Assembly (NCBI GenBank): GCA_051162045.1
Contig: JBISDI010000004.1
DNA: 64,000 nucleotides
Reading direction: 5' to 3' (one strand)
DNA from: Anaerozeibacter quisquiliarum
GTDB lineage: Bacteria; Bacillota; Clostridia; Christensenellales; Aristaeellaceae
The notes under the pieces are model-generated. The model did not search any database. It saw only the letters and a program-made list of their open reading frames with translations, and was not told the DNA's origin. A program made the position numbers and the translations under genes. Below, piece by piece: positions 40,908-49,187 of the stretch. Positions within the stretch are counted from its first letter, which is position 1. Each line of letters begins with the position of its first letter.

Positions 40908-43223
40908 TTATGCTCTTCCAATGCGCGCCGCGACCGCGGTCATGTCGTCCCTCGCGCCGTGGCGCGCGCCGGCGGCTTCCACGAGCTTTGCGCACAGTCG
41001 GCCCGGCGGTTCCTTCCTGTGCGCCTTGAGCACTTCCTCCACCCACGCGCTCTGCGCCTCGCTCGCCGTGTCCGCCACCCCGTCGCTGAACATCACCAGC
41101 GTGTCGCCCGGCTTGAGCGCGATCTCGCTCACCCCCGGCGTAACCGTGTCCAGGATGCCCAGCGGCAGCCGCCCGCCCTCTACCCGGATGCATTCGCCCT
41201 TGCGCAGCACGTACGACGCGCACGCGCCCAGCTTCAAAAACTCCGCGTTCCCCTGCTGCATGTCGAGCACGCACAGGTCGGCCGTCGCGAACATGTCCTC
41301 CCCCCCGCGCAGCAGCAGCAGCTGGTTGATCGCCTCCAGCATCAGCGTGCGATCGACCTCGGCCAGCAAGAACCGACGGATCAGCCGGATCGTCTTGGCG
41401 CTTTCCTCCGCCGCGCGCGCGCCCGAGCCCATCCCGTCCGACAGCGCCAGCAGCACCCGCCCGCCCGTCAGCCCCGCCGCCAGGTGGCTGTCGCCGCTCG
41501 GCGCGTTCTGCGCGCGCGCCCGGCAGGCATAGCCCACCGTCGCCGACAGCCGCGGCGCCTGCATGAACCGCATCTGGCGCTCCAGCACCCCGTCCGGCAT
41601 CAGCGCCGCGCGCATCGGGATGCCCAGCGCTCGCGTCAGCGCCTCCGCCGCGCGCGCGGCCGACGGCCCGTCCCACAGCCCGTCCGCAAGCGTCGCCATG
41701 ACCTCAAACGCGCCCATGTCCAGCGCCAGTACGCCCGTGACCTCCAGCCCCTCGCGCTCGAGCGCCGCCAGCGCGGTCTGGCTGAGCTCCCCGTCCACGC
41801 GGAGCGGCCGCGTCAGGCTGTCGCCCATTGCGTTCAAAATGTCGCCGGCCTGCCGGAAATGACGCGCCAGCGCGTCGCCCGCGCACTGCCGCTCCTGCGC
41901 CTGCCGCCGCCGCGCCGCGAACCCGCTCAGCAGAGCGCCCAAGCGCCGGGGCATCTGCGCCGCGCGCCGACACAGCCGCCCGTATTCGGGCGACAGATCC
42001 CCTTGCTCGTTCAGCGGCTCGCCCTTGAGCGCGTCGCCCAACAGCGCGCACAGCATGCGCCCCGCGCGCGCGTCGTCGCCGTGCCAGCACCGGGCATAAC
42101 CCTCGCAGCTTGCGCACAGCGCGCGCCGCAGCTGCGCGATCAACGCTGACTCGTCCGGGCCGGGCGGCTGCTCTCCATAACCGGCGGCCATGTCCCCGAA
42201 CACGCTGCCCAGCGCGCGCAGCCGCTTCTCCGAGGACTGCCTGAGCCGGGCCGCCAGTTCATCGGGATTGGCCGCGCGCGGACCGGGTATAATCCAGCCG
42301 GCCAACTTCTCAAGCGCCGCCTCGGGCACCAGCGCGTACAGCAGCGCCACCGACACCGCCGCTGGCAGCGACAGCGTGCCAAATTCGAGGCCCGTGCCAA
42401 ACGCCAGCGTCGCCGCGTTGGTCAGCACGAACGCCAGCGCGCTCCAGCGCCGCCCGAGCGGCGCAGTCGCGCCCGCGATCAGCCCCATCAGCCCGAGCGA
42501 CGCCCCGATCATCGGGTTGGCGCTCGAAAACGCCAGCGCCGCCCCGGTCAGCACGCCCACCGCCGCGCCCGCACCCGGCCCGCCCACCGAGGCCGAGAGC
42601 GCGACGAACGCCGCCAGCGGAGCGGCAAGCACGTTCAGCGGCGAGCGCGCCACGCCCAGCAGCACAAGCATCGCAAGGATCGCCAGCGACAGTTTCTCAT
42701 CGGGCAGCAGGCAGGTGCGCCGCCAGCCGATCGACAGCGCGCCGCTCAGCACCGGCGCGACCGTCAGCGCCACCAGCGCGTTCACCGTCGCGAGCAGCGC
42801 CGGGTGCGACCCGCCGCCGGGCAGCGCCAGCAGCGGCAGCCCCGCGCCCAGCCCCGCCAGCGCCGCCGCCACCGCGTCCTGCGATCGGAACGCGCGCTTG
42901 CCGCGCGAGTCGTGCAGCCGGTCGCCCAGCGCGGTGAACCTGATCGCGGCGTACCCGCCGAGCACGATCACACAGCCCGCCAGCGGCGCGATCGCGTGCA
43001 GCCCCAGCGCCTCCCACGGGCAGCCCAGTGCGCAGCCCGCCAGCAAGGCGATCGGCGACGCGTCCGCGAACAGGCCGGCCGCGAAGCACGCGACCGCAAA
43101 CGGCCTGAGCTCGCCCACCAGCGCGGCGCGCGCCAGCACCGCCATCAGCGCAAGCTCCCCCGCGCGCCGGAGCACGATCGGCAGCCGATGCGCATAACCC
43201 GTCCGTTCCCCGATACCCACCAT
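40908..43223 (-). CDS. spoIIE: Stage II sporulation protein E-like phosphatase
   Basis: A 771-aa protein: about ten membrane helices in residues 15-320, a central regulatory region with a Cys cluster (CASCEGYARCWHG), and a C-terminal PP2C-type phosphatase (about 560-771) with LSDGMGSG, MFSDGVADT and RDDMTAVAARI metal-binding motifs. SpoIIE dephosphorylates SpoIIAA to activate sigma-F in the forespore, so its presence implies sporulation ability. The start at 43223 follows GGGGGGA; the open frame continues upstream to 43349 without a ribosome-binding site. Confidence 0.93.
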   Translation of the reverse strand: MVGIGERTGYAHRLPIVLRRAGELALMAVLARAALVGELRPFAVACFAAGLFADASPIALLAGCALGCPWEALGLHAIAPLAGCVIVLGGYAAIRFTALGDRLHDSRGKRAFRSQDAVAAALAGLGAGLPLLALPGGGSHPALLATVNALVALTVAPVLSGALSIGWRRTCLLPDEKLSLAILAMLVLLGVARSPLNVLAAPLAAFVALSASVGGPGAGAAVGVLTGAALAFSSANPMIGASLGLMGLIAGATAPLGRRWSALAFVLTNAATLAFGTGLEFGTLSLPAAVSVALLYALVPEAALEKLAGWIIPGPRAANPDELAARLRQSSEKRLRALGSVFGDMAAGYGEQPPGPDESALIAQLRRALCASCEGYARCWHGDDARAGRMLCALLGDALKGEPLNEQGDLSPEYGRLCRRAAQMPRRLGALLSGFAARRRQAQERQCAGDALARHFRQAGDILNAMGDSLTRPLRVDGELSQTALAALEREGLEVTGVLALDMGAFEVMATLADGLWDGPSAARAAEALTRALGIPMRAALMPDGVLERQMRFMQAPRLSATVGYACRARAQNAPSGDSHLAAGLTGGRVLLALSDGMGSGARAAEESAKTIRLIRRFLLAEVDRTLMLEAINQLLLLRGGEDMFATADLCVLDMQQGNAEFLKLGACASYVLRKGECIRVEGGRLPLGILDTVTPGVSEIALKPGDTLVMFSDGVADTASEAQSAWVEEVLKAHRKEPPGRLCAKLVEAAGARHGARDDMTAVAARIGRA

Positions 43224-43269
43224 ACGAATCCCCCCGTATGATAAGACATATGTGAAGGTTGAGGAGTAT

Positions 43270-43395
43270 ATGTCAGTGCCCACCCAGGTAGGCGCTGATT
43301 TATTCGGACGGCGGCCGGCAGATGATCTTTCGTCCGACCGTTTCTGCAAAATGCGCAGGCGTAGCAGCGCTACGTCCAGCGTTTTGCAGGAATGA
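43270..43395 (+). CDS. Possible 41-aa peptide upstream of the LysM gene
   Basis: ATG 43270 follows TTGAGGAG and opens 41 codons (MSVPTQVGADLFGRRPADDL and on) ending at 43395. The frame runs through the hairpin at 43341-43392, and no family is recognised. It could be a real small protein, but a chance frame is as likely. Confidence 0.3.
   Translation: MSVPTQVGADLFGRRPADDLSSDRFCKMRRRSSATSSVLQE
43341..43392 (+). repeat. 24-bp hairpin with G-U pairs upstream of the LysM gene
   Basis: TTTCTGCAAAATGC and GCGTTTTGCAGGAA form the outer stem, with an inner GCGTAGC/GCTACG stem around AGC. The T-C differences between the arms fall as G-U pairs if the plus strand is RNA, which suggests an RNA structure in this direction. 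Its outer arm resembles the hairpin of repeat copy A. Confidence 0.6.
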
Positions 43396-43497
43396 GCGGG
43401 CGCAAAGGCGTCCGCCAGACGGCGTCGGAATCAATCGGCGCTTCCCCAGATTTGCGGCATTTTTGGCGCATAGAATGGTCGCTGGGAGGGATGAAAA

Positions 43498-44388
43498 ATG
43501 GAGAGAGCCAACTGCCCGTCCGGATCGGCGCGGCACCTGTGGCAGCCGGGCGACACGCTGCTGGGGCTGGCAACCCAGAACCGGACCACCGTCACCGCCA
43601 TACGGGCCGCCAACCCGGGCGTGGATTTCTTAGGCATCCAGCCGGGTACGCCGGTGTGCGTGCCGCGCGCCGTGTCCTGTCCGTCCGGACGAACCTACAC
43701 CGTGCGCCCGGGCGACAGCATCGCGCGAATCGCGCAGGCGGCGGGCACCACGCCGGGCGAGCTGATGGACCGCAACCCCTACGTCGACCCCGACGCGCTG
43801 GCCGTAGGCCAGGTGCTGTGCTTGCCCGAGCCCACGCCATCGGAACCGACGCCGTCCGAGCCCACGCCATCGGAGCCGACGCAACCCGAACCGACGCCGC
43901 CGCAGCCGCCGAGACCGACGCCGCAGCCGCCCGGACCGACGCCGCCGCAGCCGCCGAGACCGACGCCGCCGCAACCCGGACCGACGCCGCAGCCGCCGAG
44001 ACCGACGCCGCAGCCCCCGAGACCGACGCCGCAGCCGCCGCGGCCCGCACCATCGCCCGCGTGCCCGCCGGGTTATACGCAGCGAACCGTGAGCTTCGGG
44101 CAGGGGTTGGCCGACATCCTGGTGCGCTACGACCTATCCTTCGAGGCGTTCCGGCGCGCCAACCCCAACCTCACGCCGACGCGGCTGATACCGGGCCAGC
44201 GGTTCTGCGTACCGCCGCGCGCCCAGCGCGGCCTGTGCGGCTCGAGCCGGACCTACGTAATCAGGCCGGGCGAGGGGCTGAACGCCCTGGCCCGGCGGCT
44301 CGACATCACGGTGCTGCGCCTGCTGACCCTGAATCAAAACATGGCGCCCGGAGACTTCGTCCCCGGACGCGCGATTTGCATACCATAA
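43498..44388 (+). CDS. LysM-repeat, Pro-rich spore-coat-like protein
   Basis: A 296-aa protein with no signal peptide. LysM modules lie at about residues 10-58 (LWQPGDTLLGLATQNRTTV), 62-110 (YTVRPGDSIARIAQAAGTT), 195-243 (VSFGQGLADILVRYDLSF) and 248-296 (YVIRPGEGLNALARRLDIT). A Pro/Thr-rich linker (about 111-186) separates the pairs. Each module ends with a Cys-containing VCVP/LCLP/FCVP/ICIP strand. Leaderless LysM proteins of spore-formers (SafA-like) bind cortex peptidoglycan from the mother-cell side; with spoIIE next door a spore-envelope role is likely (inference). GGGAGGG precedes the ATG. Confidence 0.8.
   Translation: MERANCPSGSARHLWQPGDTLLGLATQNRTTVTAIRAANPGVDFLGIQPGTPVCVPRAVSCPSGRTYTVRPGDSIARIAQAAGTTPGELMDRNPYVDPDALAVGQVLCLPEPTPSEPTPSEPTPSEPTQPEPTPPQPPRPTPQPPGPTPPQPPRPTPPQPGPTPQPPRPTPQPPRPTPQPPRPAPSPACPPGYTQRTVSFGQGLADILVRYDLSFEAFRRANPNLTPTRLIPGQRFCVPPRAQRGLCGSSRTYVIRPGEGLNALARRLDITVLRLLTLNQNMAPGDFVPGRAICIP
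43826..44050 (+). repeat. Tandem repeats coding the Pro-Thr linker
   Basis: Units such as CCATCGGAACCGACG and CCGAGACCGACGCCGCAGC recur in frame and code SEPTP, PRPTPQP and PGPTPQP variants. Such tracts change length by slippage, so linker length probably varies between strains. Confidence 0.8.
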
Positions 44389-44394
44389 CGGAAT

Positions 44395-44628
44395 AGGAAC
44401 GAACTCGTCCCGAAAACATAGAGACGCCGCCTGTCGGCAGCGTCTCTATATTTTCGGGACATCGGGAACGCCGCGCCGCCACGGCGAAGACCCGCTTTGC
44501 GGTTCTATCGCCTGGGGGCCGGGTACGGCGGCACGGGGGACGAAGCAACGTCGGTGGCTCCGCCCCTCCAGCCCCCGCCAAAGGGTTTTGCCCTCCGGAC
44601 GCCCGCCACGCTCACGCGGGTTCTTTTT
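44395..44628. repeat. Dispersed hairpin element, copy B
   Basis: Arms 44407-44427 (GTCCCGAAAACATAGAGACGC) and 44440-44460 pair at 20 of 21 positions. They are followed by the same ACATCGGGAACGCCGCGCC as copy A, and by a tail with GGCTCCGCCCCTCC, CGCCAAAGGG/TTTGCCCT and GCTCACGCGGG. It lies between the LysM gene and the foldase gene, which converge on it. Confidence 0.75.
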
Positions 44629-44630
44629 GC

Positions 44631-45926
44631 CTACTTCAAGTGATTCTCGATCTTGGCGGCAGCCGCCCACTCGCTCACGGTCTTGGTGAAGGCCGCCTTG
44701 AGCGCCTCGTCGGTCAGGGTCTTCGTGAGCGCGCCCTTCACCTGCTCGTAAGGCGTCGCGCCCGAGGGCACGTCGCTGTTGTAGCGGATGATGTGGAAGC
44801 CGTAGCTGGTCAGCACCGGCTCCGAAACGTCGCCCACCTTCTCAAGCGCCATGCCGCCCTCGGTGAATTCGGGCATGTAGGTGGTCGTGCCCGCGTTCAT
44901 ATAGTAGCCGGTCTCGGCGGTCGGGCCGTTCTTCATGCCGCCGTCCTCGCCGTAGGCGTCGATCAGCGCCTGGAAGTCCTCGCCCGCGTCGATCTTCTGC
45001 CGGATCTCGTCGAGCTTAGGCTGGATGTCCTTCATCAATTCGTCGATCTTGGCCTGCTTCTCCGCCCTGGCCGAGTCGCCTTCCTTCAGCCCCTCGAGCT
45101 CCGCCCGCAGCGATTGCAGCTCGGCAGCCTTGTCGAACTTGACCAAGATATGCTTGACCGTGCGGCAGCCCTCGGGTGTGTAGTACACCGGCGCGCCGCC
45201 GCTGATATCGGTCGTGAACTGGCCGGGCGTCTGGGCGTAGCCGGCCTTCGCGGCCTCGACCTTCTGATCGTATGCCGCCTTGACATCTTTCTCGGCTACT
45301 TCGACGCCTTGGGTGGCGTGCTCAAATACCTTGGTGATTGCCTGCGATTTCTTGGCGTTTTCAACCAGCTTCTCCATCGAGAAGCCGTTCTCCTCCAGAT
45401 ACTTGACCACCTCGGCCTTGACATCCTCGTCGGTCTTGCCCTCGGCGGCAAAGTAGCCCTTGTACGTCTCGAAGGTCTTGTCGTATTCGCCCTGGACGCG
45501 TTCGTTCAGCGCGGCGAGCTCCTCCTCGGTGAGCTGGTCGAGCTTCAGTTCCGCCGCCTTCTGCAACAGCAGCGTCTCCTGCAGCTTGATGCTCATCACA
45601 TGGGCGAGCAGCGCCTGCTGGTTTTCCGCCTTCGTGAAGTCCATGCCGTAGGCGGCGTACTGCTGCATCATCTGGTCGTACAGAGCGATCACGTCGGCCT
45701 TGGTAATGGTATCGCCGTTGACGGTGAGCAGCACGGCGTCGTCGGCCGCCGCGTTCAAATCGAACGCGGGCTCCGCATCCTCGGCGGGGGCTTCAGGGGT
45801 GGCTTCTGCGGGTGCGGCTTCAGCCGCGTCGGTCGCTGCGGGTTCGGCCTGCTGGGCCAGGCCCGCCAGGCAGCCCGCAGCGAGCGCGAGCGCCATCAGC
45901 AGGGCAACCCAAGTCTTCTTAGTCAT
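44631..45926 (-). CDS. PrsA-like peptidyl-prolyl isomerase lipoprotein
   Basis: A 431-aa exported foldase. The signal peptide ends with a lipobox (LAAGC, Cys19), so it is probably lipid-anchored. An acidic Ala/Pro/Glu linker (about 22-58) precedes a SurA/PrsA-type N-terminal helical domain (about 60-235). The parvulin domain (about 255-395) has TVKHILVKFDK, a long helical insertion, then GGMKNGPTAETGYY and YGFHIIRYNSD. It helps secreted proteins fold after translocation. AGGAGG precedes the ATG. Confidence 0.88.
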   Translation of the reverse strand: MTKKTWVALLMALALAAGCLAGLAQQAEPAATDAAEAAPAEATPEAPAEDAEPAFDLNAAADDAVLLTVNGDTITKADVIALYDQMMQQYAAYGMDFTKAENQQALLAHVMSIKLQETLLLQKAAELKLDQLTEEELAALNERVQGEYDKTFETYKGYFAAEGKTDEDVKAEVVKYLEENGFSMEKLVENAKKSQAITKVFEHATQGVEVAEKDVKAAYDQKVEAAKAGYAQTPGQFTTDISGGAPVYYTPEGCRTVKHILVKFDKAAELQSLRAELEGLKEGDSARAEKQAKIDELMKDIQPKLDEIRQKIDAGEDFQALIDAYGEDGGMKNGPTAETGYYMNAGTTTYMPEFTEGGMALEKVGDVSEPVLTSYGFHIIRYNSDVPSGATPYEQVKGALTKTLTDEALKAAFTKTVSEWAAAAKIENHLK

Positions 45927-46024
45927 GGTGCGCCTCCTGTAGTTTCATTTACAAATACAACGATTCGACCCTGGCCGACCGTTTTCCTGCCCCGATATGT
46001 GTCCGGACTGTGAACAGTTTTTGG

Positions 46025-47243
46025 TCATGCCTCCGGCGCGGCCTTGTTTCGGCGCTTGTTTTCGTACATCGCGCGGTCGGCCTTTGCCAGCAGTTCCTCC
46101 GGGTTGGTCGGCGCTGTGTAATCGGCCTCCACGATGCCGTAGCTGATGCCGCGGCGGATTGCGCCCTCGCCGTCAAACGCCGCCGAGATACGGCGCGCGG
46201 CGCTCGACATTTTTCCCTCGGCGACCCTCGGCGGGCACTGGCGAAACAACACCACAAACTCGTCGCCGCCCGTGCGGGCGCACACATCCACCCGGCGGAT
46301 CTGGCAGCTGATCTGACGCGCGGCCTCCTCGATGTAGCGGTCGCCCTCGGCGTGGCCGAAGGTGTCGTTGACCGCCTTCAAATTGTCCAGGTCGACGAAG
46401 CACAGCGAGAACGGGATCTTATCCGCGATATAGCTGTGCAGCGACGCCATCAGGTAGCGGCGGTTGTACAGCCCGGTCGCCGGGTCGCGGTTGGAACTCT
46501 CCTCCAACTCATGCCTCTTGAGCCGGTCGGCCGTCACGTCCTGCACGATGTTGGCATAGGCGGACTGGCTGTTCCAGTCGATGGCGAAGGTGACGATGCG
46601 AAAGAACGCCCGATCGGTCTCGCTTTCAAAGTCCCAGGCCTTGGGGTGCTGCTCCCACTGCGCGTAGAGCTTGAGCCGCTCGCGCAGCGCGGGGTAGCCG
46701 CCCCCGACTTGGTTGAACGTCTCGGGCTTGTTGACGTAGAGCGTCTCGCCCGTGCGGGCGTCGGCCACCACGATCAACTCGGCGATGCGGCTGGTCATCT
46801 CCACCAGCAACTCGTTGAACTGGGATAACTCCTCCCTTTGCTGCTCGATGCGCTCGATCGTCCGCTTCAATTGCTCCTCGCGCTCGCGCAACTGGCGCGT
46901 CATGGTGTTGAACGCGTCGGAAAACTCGCCCAGAAAGGATACCTCCTGGCTGTAATCGCCGCCGGCCACCTGCTTGGCCTGCCAGGTCAGATGCCGGAGG
47001 TTGGCGTGCAGCGTCTTGAGCGGGTGGCACAGCGTGTTGTCGCGGCTGTGATAGGTCATCGCCAGGTTGCCGCCGGATAGCGCGCGCGTAGGCGCGGTAT
47101 TCCTCGATGCACTCCGCGAGAAAATTAAACCCCTCGTATAGCCGCAAGCTGTCCGGAGACAGCGCGTCTCGTTCGGGGGGCTGCACCCTGGTTCCGAACA
47201 GGATGTCGCGCAGGTATTCAAACAACAGCTCGTTGTCGGTCAT
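46025..47243 (-). CDS. GGDEF diguanylate cyclase, frame disrupted in a GC-repeat
   Basis: The true N terminus starts at 47243 (MTDNELLFEYLRDILFGTR) and continues in that frame to about 47085. The rest of the protein (from LSGGNLAMTYHSRD to the stop at 46025) lies in another frame. The shift falls in GCGCGCGCG at 47080-47088 and would be repaired by two extra bases or one fewer. Domains: a coiled N-terminal region with a HAMP-like QAKQVAGGDYSQEVSFLGEF, a PAS-like sensor segment, and the GGDEF domain with the intact active site TGGDEFVVLF. It would make cyclic-di-GMP. The start overlaps the V4R gene (ATGA). Confidence 0.8.
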
Positions 47244-47776
47244 TCATCCCTCCGCGCCTCAAAGCGGCATATCCGCTCCCCGGTCGCCCAGCAGTCCACC
47301 TCGCGCACGTCGTAGCGTTTCTTGGCGTATAGGGTCAGGATACCCGCGAGGAAGCCCTCGTCGTAGTTGCACACCGGCGCACCCAGCACCGGCAGCCCCG
47401 AGCAATCGAGGTCCTCGGCCATCGTGATGACCATGCGTCCGGTCGCGTCGTCAATCTCCTCGACGCGCAGGACGCCGATCTTGAGCTCGAGCAGCAGGCT
47501 TTGCAGCTGTGCGACAAAGGCGCCCATCGGCCGATCGAGCGTGAGCATGTGCTTGGCCAGGTACTCGCCCGCGCGGAAACCGGCCTTGCGGTACAGCTCA
47601 GCCGCCTGCTCGCAGCCCATCTCGCCCACCAGCAGGTCGCGCAGCGTGAACTGGAACAGCCGATAGACGAACACCGGCATCTCGCCGCCCAGGTTGCCGC
47701 GCCCGAATTCCATGCTGTCCGCCAGGTGATCGGTCAGCCTTACCTGGCCTTCCTGTTCAAACACATTGCGGGGCAT
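47240..47776 (-). CDS. V4R (4-vinyl reductase)-domain sensor protein
   Basis: A 178-aa cytoplasmic protein. The C-terminal half has the V4R signature: MAEDLDCSGLPVLGAPVCNY, DEGFLAGIL and VDCWATGERICRFEA. V4R domains bind small molecules or tetrapyrrole-like ligands and often sit beside signalling domains. Overlap with the GGDEF gene suggests that it is the input partner of the cyclase (inference). GCAGGAGG precedes the ATG. Confidence 0.8.
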   Translation of the reverse strand: MPRNVFEQEGQVRLTDHLADSMEFGRGNLGGEMPVFVYRLFQFTLRDLLVGEMGCEQAAELYRKAGFRAGEYLAKHMLTLDRPMGAFVAQLQSLLLELKIGVLRVEEIDDATGRMVITMAEDLDCSGLPVLGAPVCNYDEGFLAGILTLYAKKRYDVREVDCWATGERICRFEARRDE

Positions 47777-47813
47777 CGCGCAGTGCCTCCTGCCTGATCC
47801 GGTTTTTCGATGA

Positions 47814-47841
47814 TTATAGTGCGCGGACGCGCGGCTGTCAA
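47814..47841 (-). promoter_or_regulatory. Promoter of the V4R-GGDEF operon
   Basis: On the minus strand TTGACA (plus 47836-47841), a 16-base spacer and TATAAT (plus 47814-47819). Confidence 0.75.
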
Positions 47842-47859
47842 TAGCGCGCTTCGCGCCTT

Positions 47860-47895
47860 GAATAACCGAGGGACGCCCTGAATGGCGTCCCTCGG
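47860..47895 (-). terminator. Terminator of the coiled-coil protein gene
   Basis: CCGAGGGACGCC (47866-47877) and GGCGTCCCTCGG (47884-47895) pair perfectly; on the minus strand TTATT follows. Confidence 0.75.
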
Positions 47896-47905
47896 TGCTC
47901 TTCGA

Positions 47906-48709
47906 TTAGGGCGCGGCGGTCGCCGCAGGCTGCGCGGCTTTCAGCGCCTCGAGCTCGGCCTTGACCTGCTCGAGCTCGGCCTTGACCTGCTCGAACTCGG
48001 CCTTGACGGCGATGAATCGATCCTTGAGCGCCCCTCGGGTATCGATCACCCTTTTCAGTTGCGCCTCGCTGGACTTGAGGTCTGCCTTAGCCTTGGCCTG
48101 GACGGCGGCCAGCGCTTCTTCCGCTCGGGTCTGCGCCTGGGCGGCCTGTGCCTCGGCCTCGCTGAGCGCGCTCGCCAGCGCGTTCTTGCCCTCGGCCTGC
48201 GCCTTGGCCACCTGCGCGCGCGCGTCGACCAGGCCGGCCTCCTTGTCGGCCAGTTCCTTGGCGGCATTCTGCCGGACAAGGGTCAATTCCTCTTCCTTTG
48301 CGGCCAGCGCGTCGGCCTGCGCTTTAAGCTGGTCTGCGAGCGCCTGCTCGCTGGCTTTCTGCTGCTCGGCCAACTGCGCGGCGGCATCGGCCAGCGCCTT
48401 TTCGAGCTCGGCCTGCTTGCCCTCCAGCGCCTTTTCGAGCTCGGCCTGCTTGTCCTCCAGCGCTTTTTGCTTCTCCTGCGCCGACGCGTTCAGCTCGGCT
48501 TCGCGGCTTGCGAGCGCCTGCTGGGCGTCGTCCTTCGCCTTTTGGAGCTCATCCTCCTTGGCGGCCAGGCTGGCCTGCGCCTCGGACGTCGAGACGTCCA
48601 GGTCCCGCTTTAGGCCCGAAATGGTGTTTTGACCGACGGCGGCCCAGATGATTACCGCGATCAGCGCGAGTGCGAGAATCCCCATGACGATCTTGACATT
48701 CTTACCCAT
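47906..48709 (-). CDS. Membrane-anchored coiled-coil protein
   Basis: A 267-aa protein: one N-terminal membrane helix (VKIVMGILALALIAVIIWAA) and then about 230 residues of continuous Ala/Glu/Lys/Gln-rich coiled coil with internal repeats (KALEDKQAELEKALEGKQAE; EQVKAELEQVKAELE). No catalytic motif is seen. The long rod should be extracytoplasmic if the helix is a signal anchor. The start at 48709 is supported by GGAGG at spacing 8; the ATG at 48724 contains that ribosome-binding site. Function unknown. Confidence 0.75.
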   Translation of the reverse strand: MGKNVKIVMGILALALIAVIIWAAVGQNTISGLKRDLDVSTSEAQASLAAKEDELQKAKDDAQQALASREAELNASAQEKQKALEDKQAELEKALEGKQAELEKALADAAAQLAEQQKASEQALADQLKAQADALAAKEEELTLVRQNAAKELADKEAGLVDARAQVAKAQAEGKNALASALSEAEAQAAQAQTRAEEALAAVQAKAKADLKSSEAQLKRVIDTRGALKDRFIAVKAEFEQVKAELEQVKAELEALKAAQPAATAAP

Positions 48710-48748
48710 GCGATTTTCCTCCATCTGTGCAAATGATCGACTTGGTAA

Positions 48749-48776
48749 AGTATAGCATGATTTTTCGGCTTTGAAC
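48749..48776 (-). promoter_or_regulatory. Likely promoter of the coiled-coil protein gene
   Basis: On the minus strand TGCTATACT (extended -10, plus 48749-48754 for TATACT) with a poor -35 (GTTCAA) 16 bases upstream. Confidence 0.45.
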
Positions 48777-48808
48777 AGCCCCGGACGCTAAATAATGTTA
48801 AAAACGTC

Positions 48809-48842
48809 CCTTCGCCAGAGCGAAGGGACGCGGGTCAGGTGT
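48809..48842 (-). terminator. Terminator of the HPr-like gene
   Basis: CGTCCCTTCGC (48815-48825) and GCGAAGGGACG (48830-48840) pair perfectly; on the minus strand five T residues follow. Confidence 0.85.
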
Positions 48843-48848
48843 GTGGGA

Positions 48849-49079
48849 TCAGTTGACGACGAACGACTTGATCTCCTCGAGCAGATCGGCGCAGTTGTCG
48901 TCGTACACCTCGAGCGTGACGGGCTTTGAGAGGTCGAGACTGAAGATGCCCAGAATCGATTTCGCGTCGACCACGTGGCGCCCGGCGCGCAGGTCAACGT
49001 CGTAGGCATGCCGGTTGACGATGTTGACGAAGGTCTTGACGTTTTCAGCAAGGCTAAGTTTAATGTTGACCGCTTTCAT
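48849..49079 (-). CDS. HPr-like protein lacking the phosphocarrier His
   Basis: A 76-aa protein with the HPr fold pattern: VKTFVNIVNRHAYDVDL, then VVDAKSILGIFSLDLSKPV, where the Ser of KSILG matches regulatory Ser46. The GxHARPA motif with His15 is missing from the first loop (residues 8-18 contain no His), so it cannot pass phosphate in the sugar PTS. Similar short HPr-like proteins are common in Clostridia; a Crh-like regulatory role through the Ser is possible but not shown. GAGG precedes the ATG and a strong terminator follows, so it is a single-gene unit. Confidence 0.82.
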   Translation of the reverse strand: MKAVNIKLSLAENVKTFVNIVNRHAYDVDLRAGRHVVDAKSILGIFSLDLSKPVTLEVYDDNCADLLEEIKSFVVN

Positions 49080-49187
49080 GCTGCTACCTCACTTCGCGTC
49101 GCGTCTCACCGCAAACGCCATGATGCTACCTCAAATATACAGCCGCCCCGCATCGATTACAAGCAGCATTGGGTGATTTACTGAGTT

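Noticed and set aside
43826..44050. Non-coding tandem array
   Set aside because: The repeats keep the LysM-gene reading frame and code its Pro-Thr linker.
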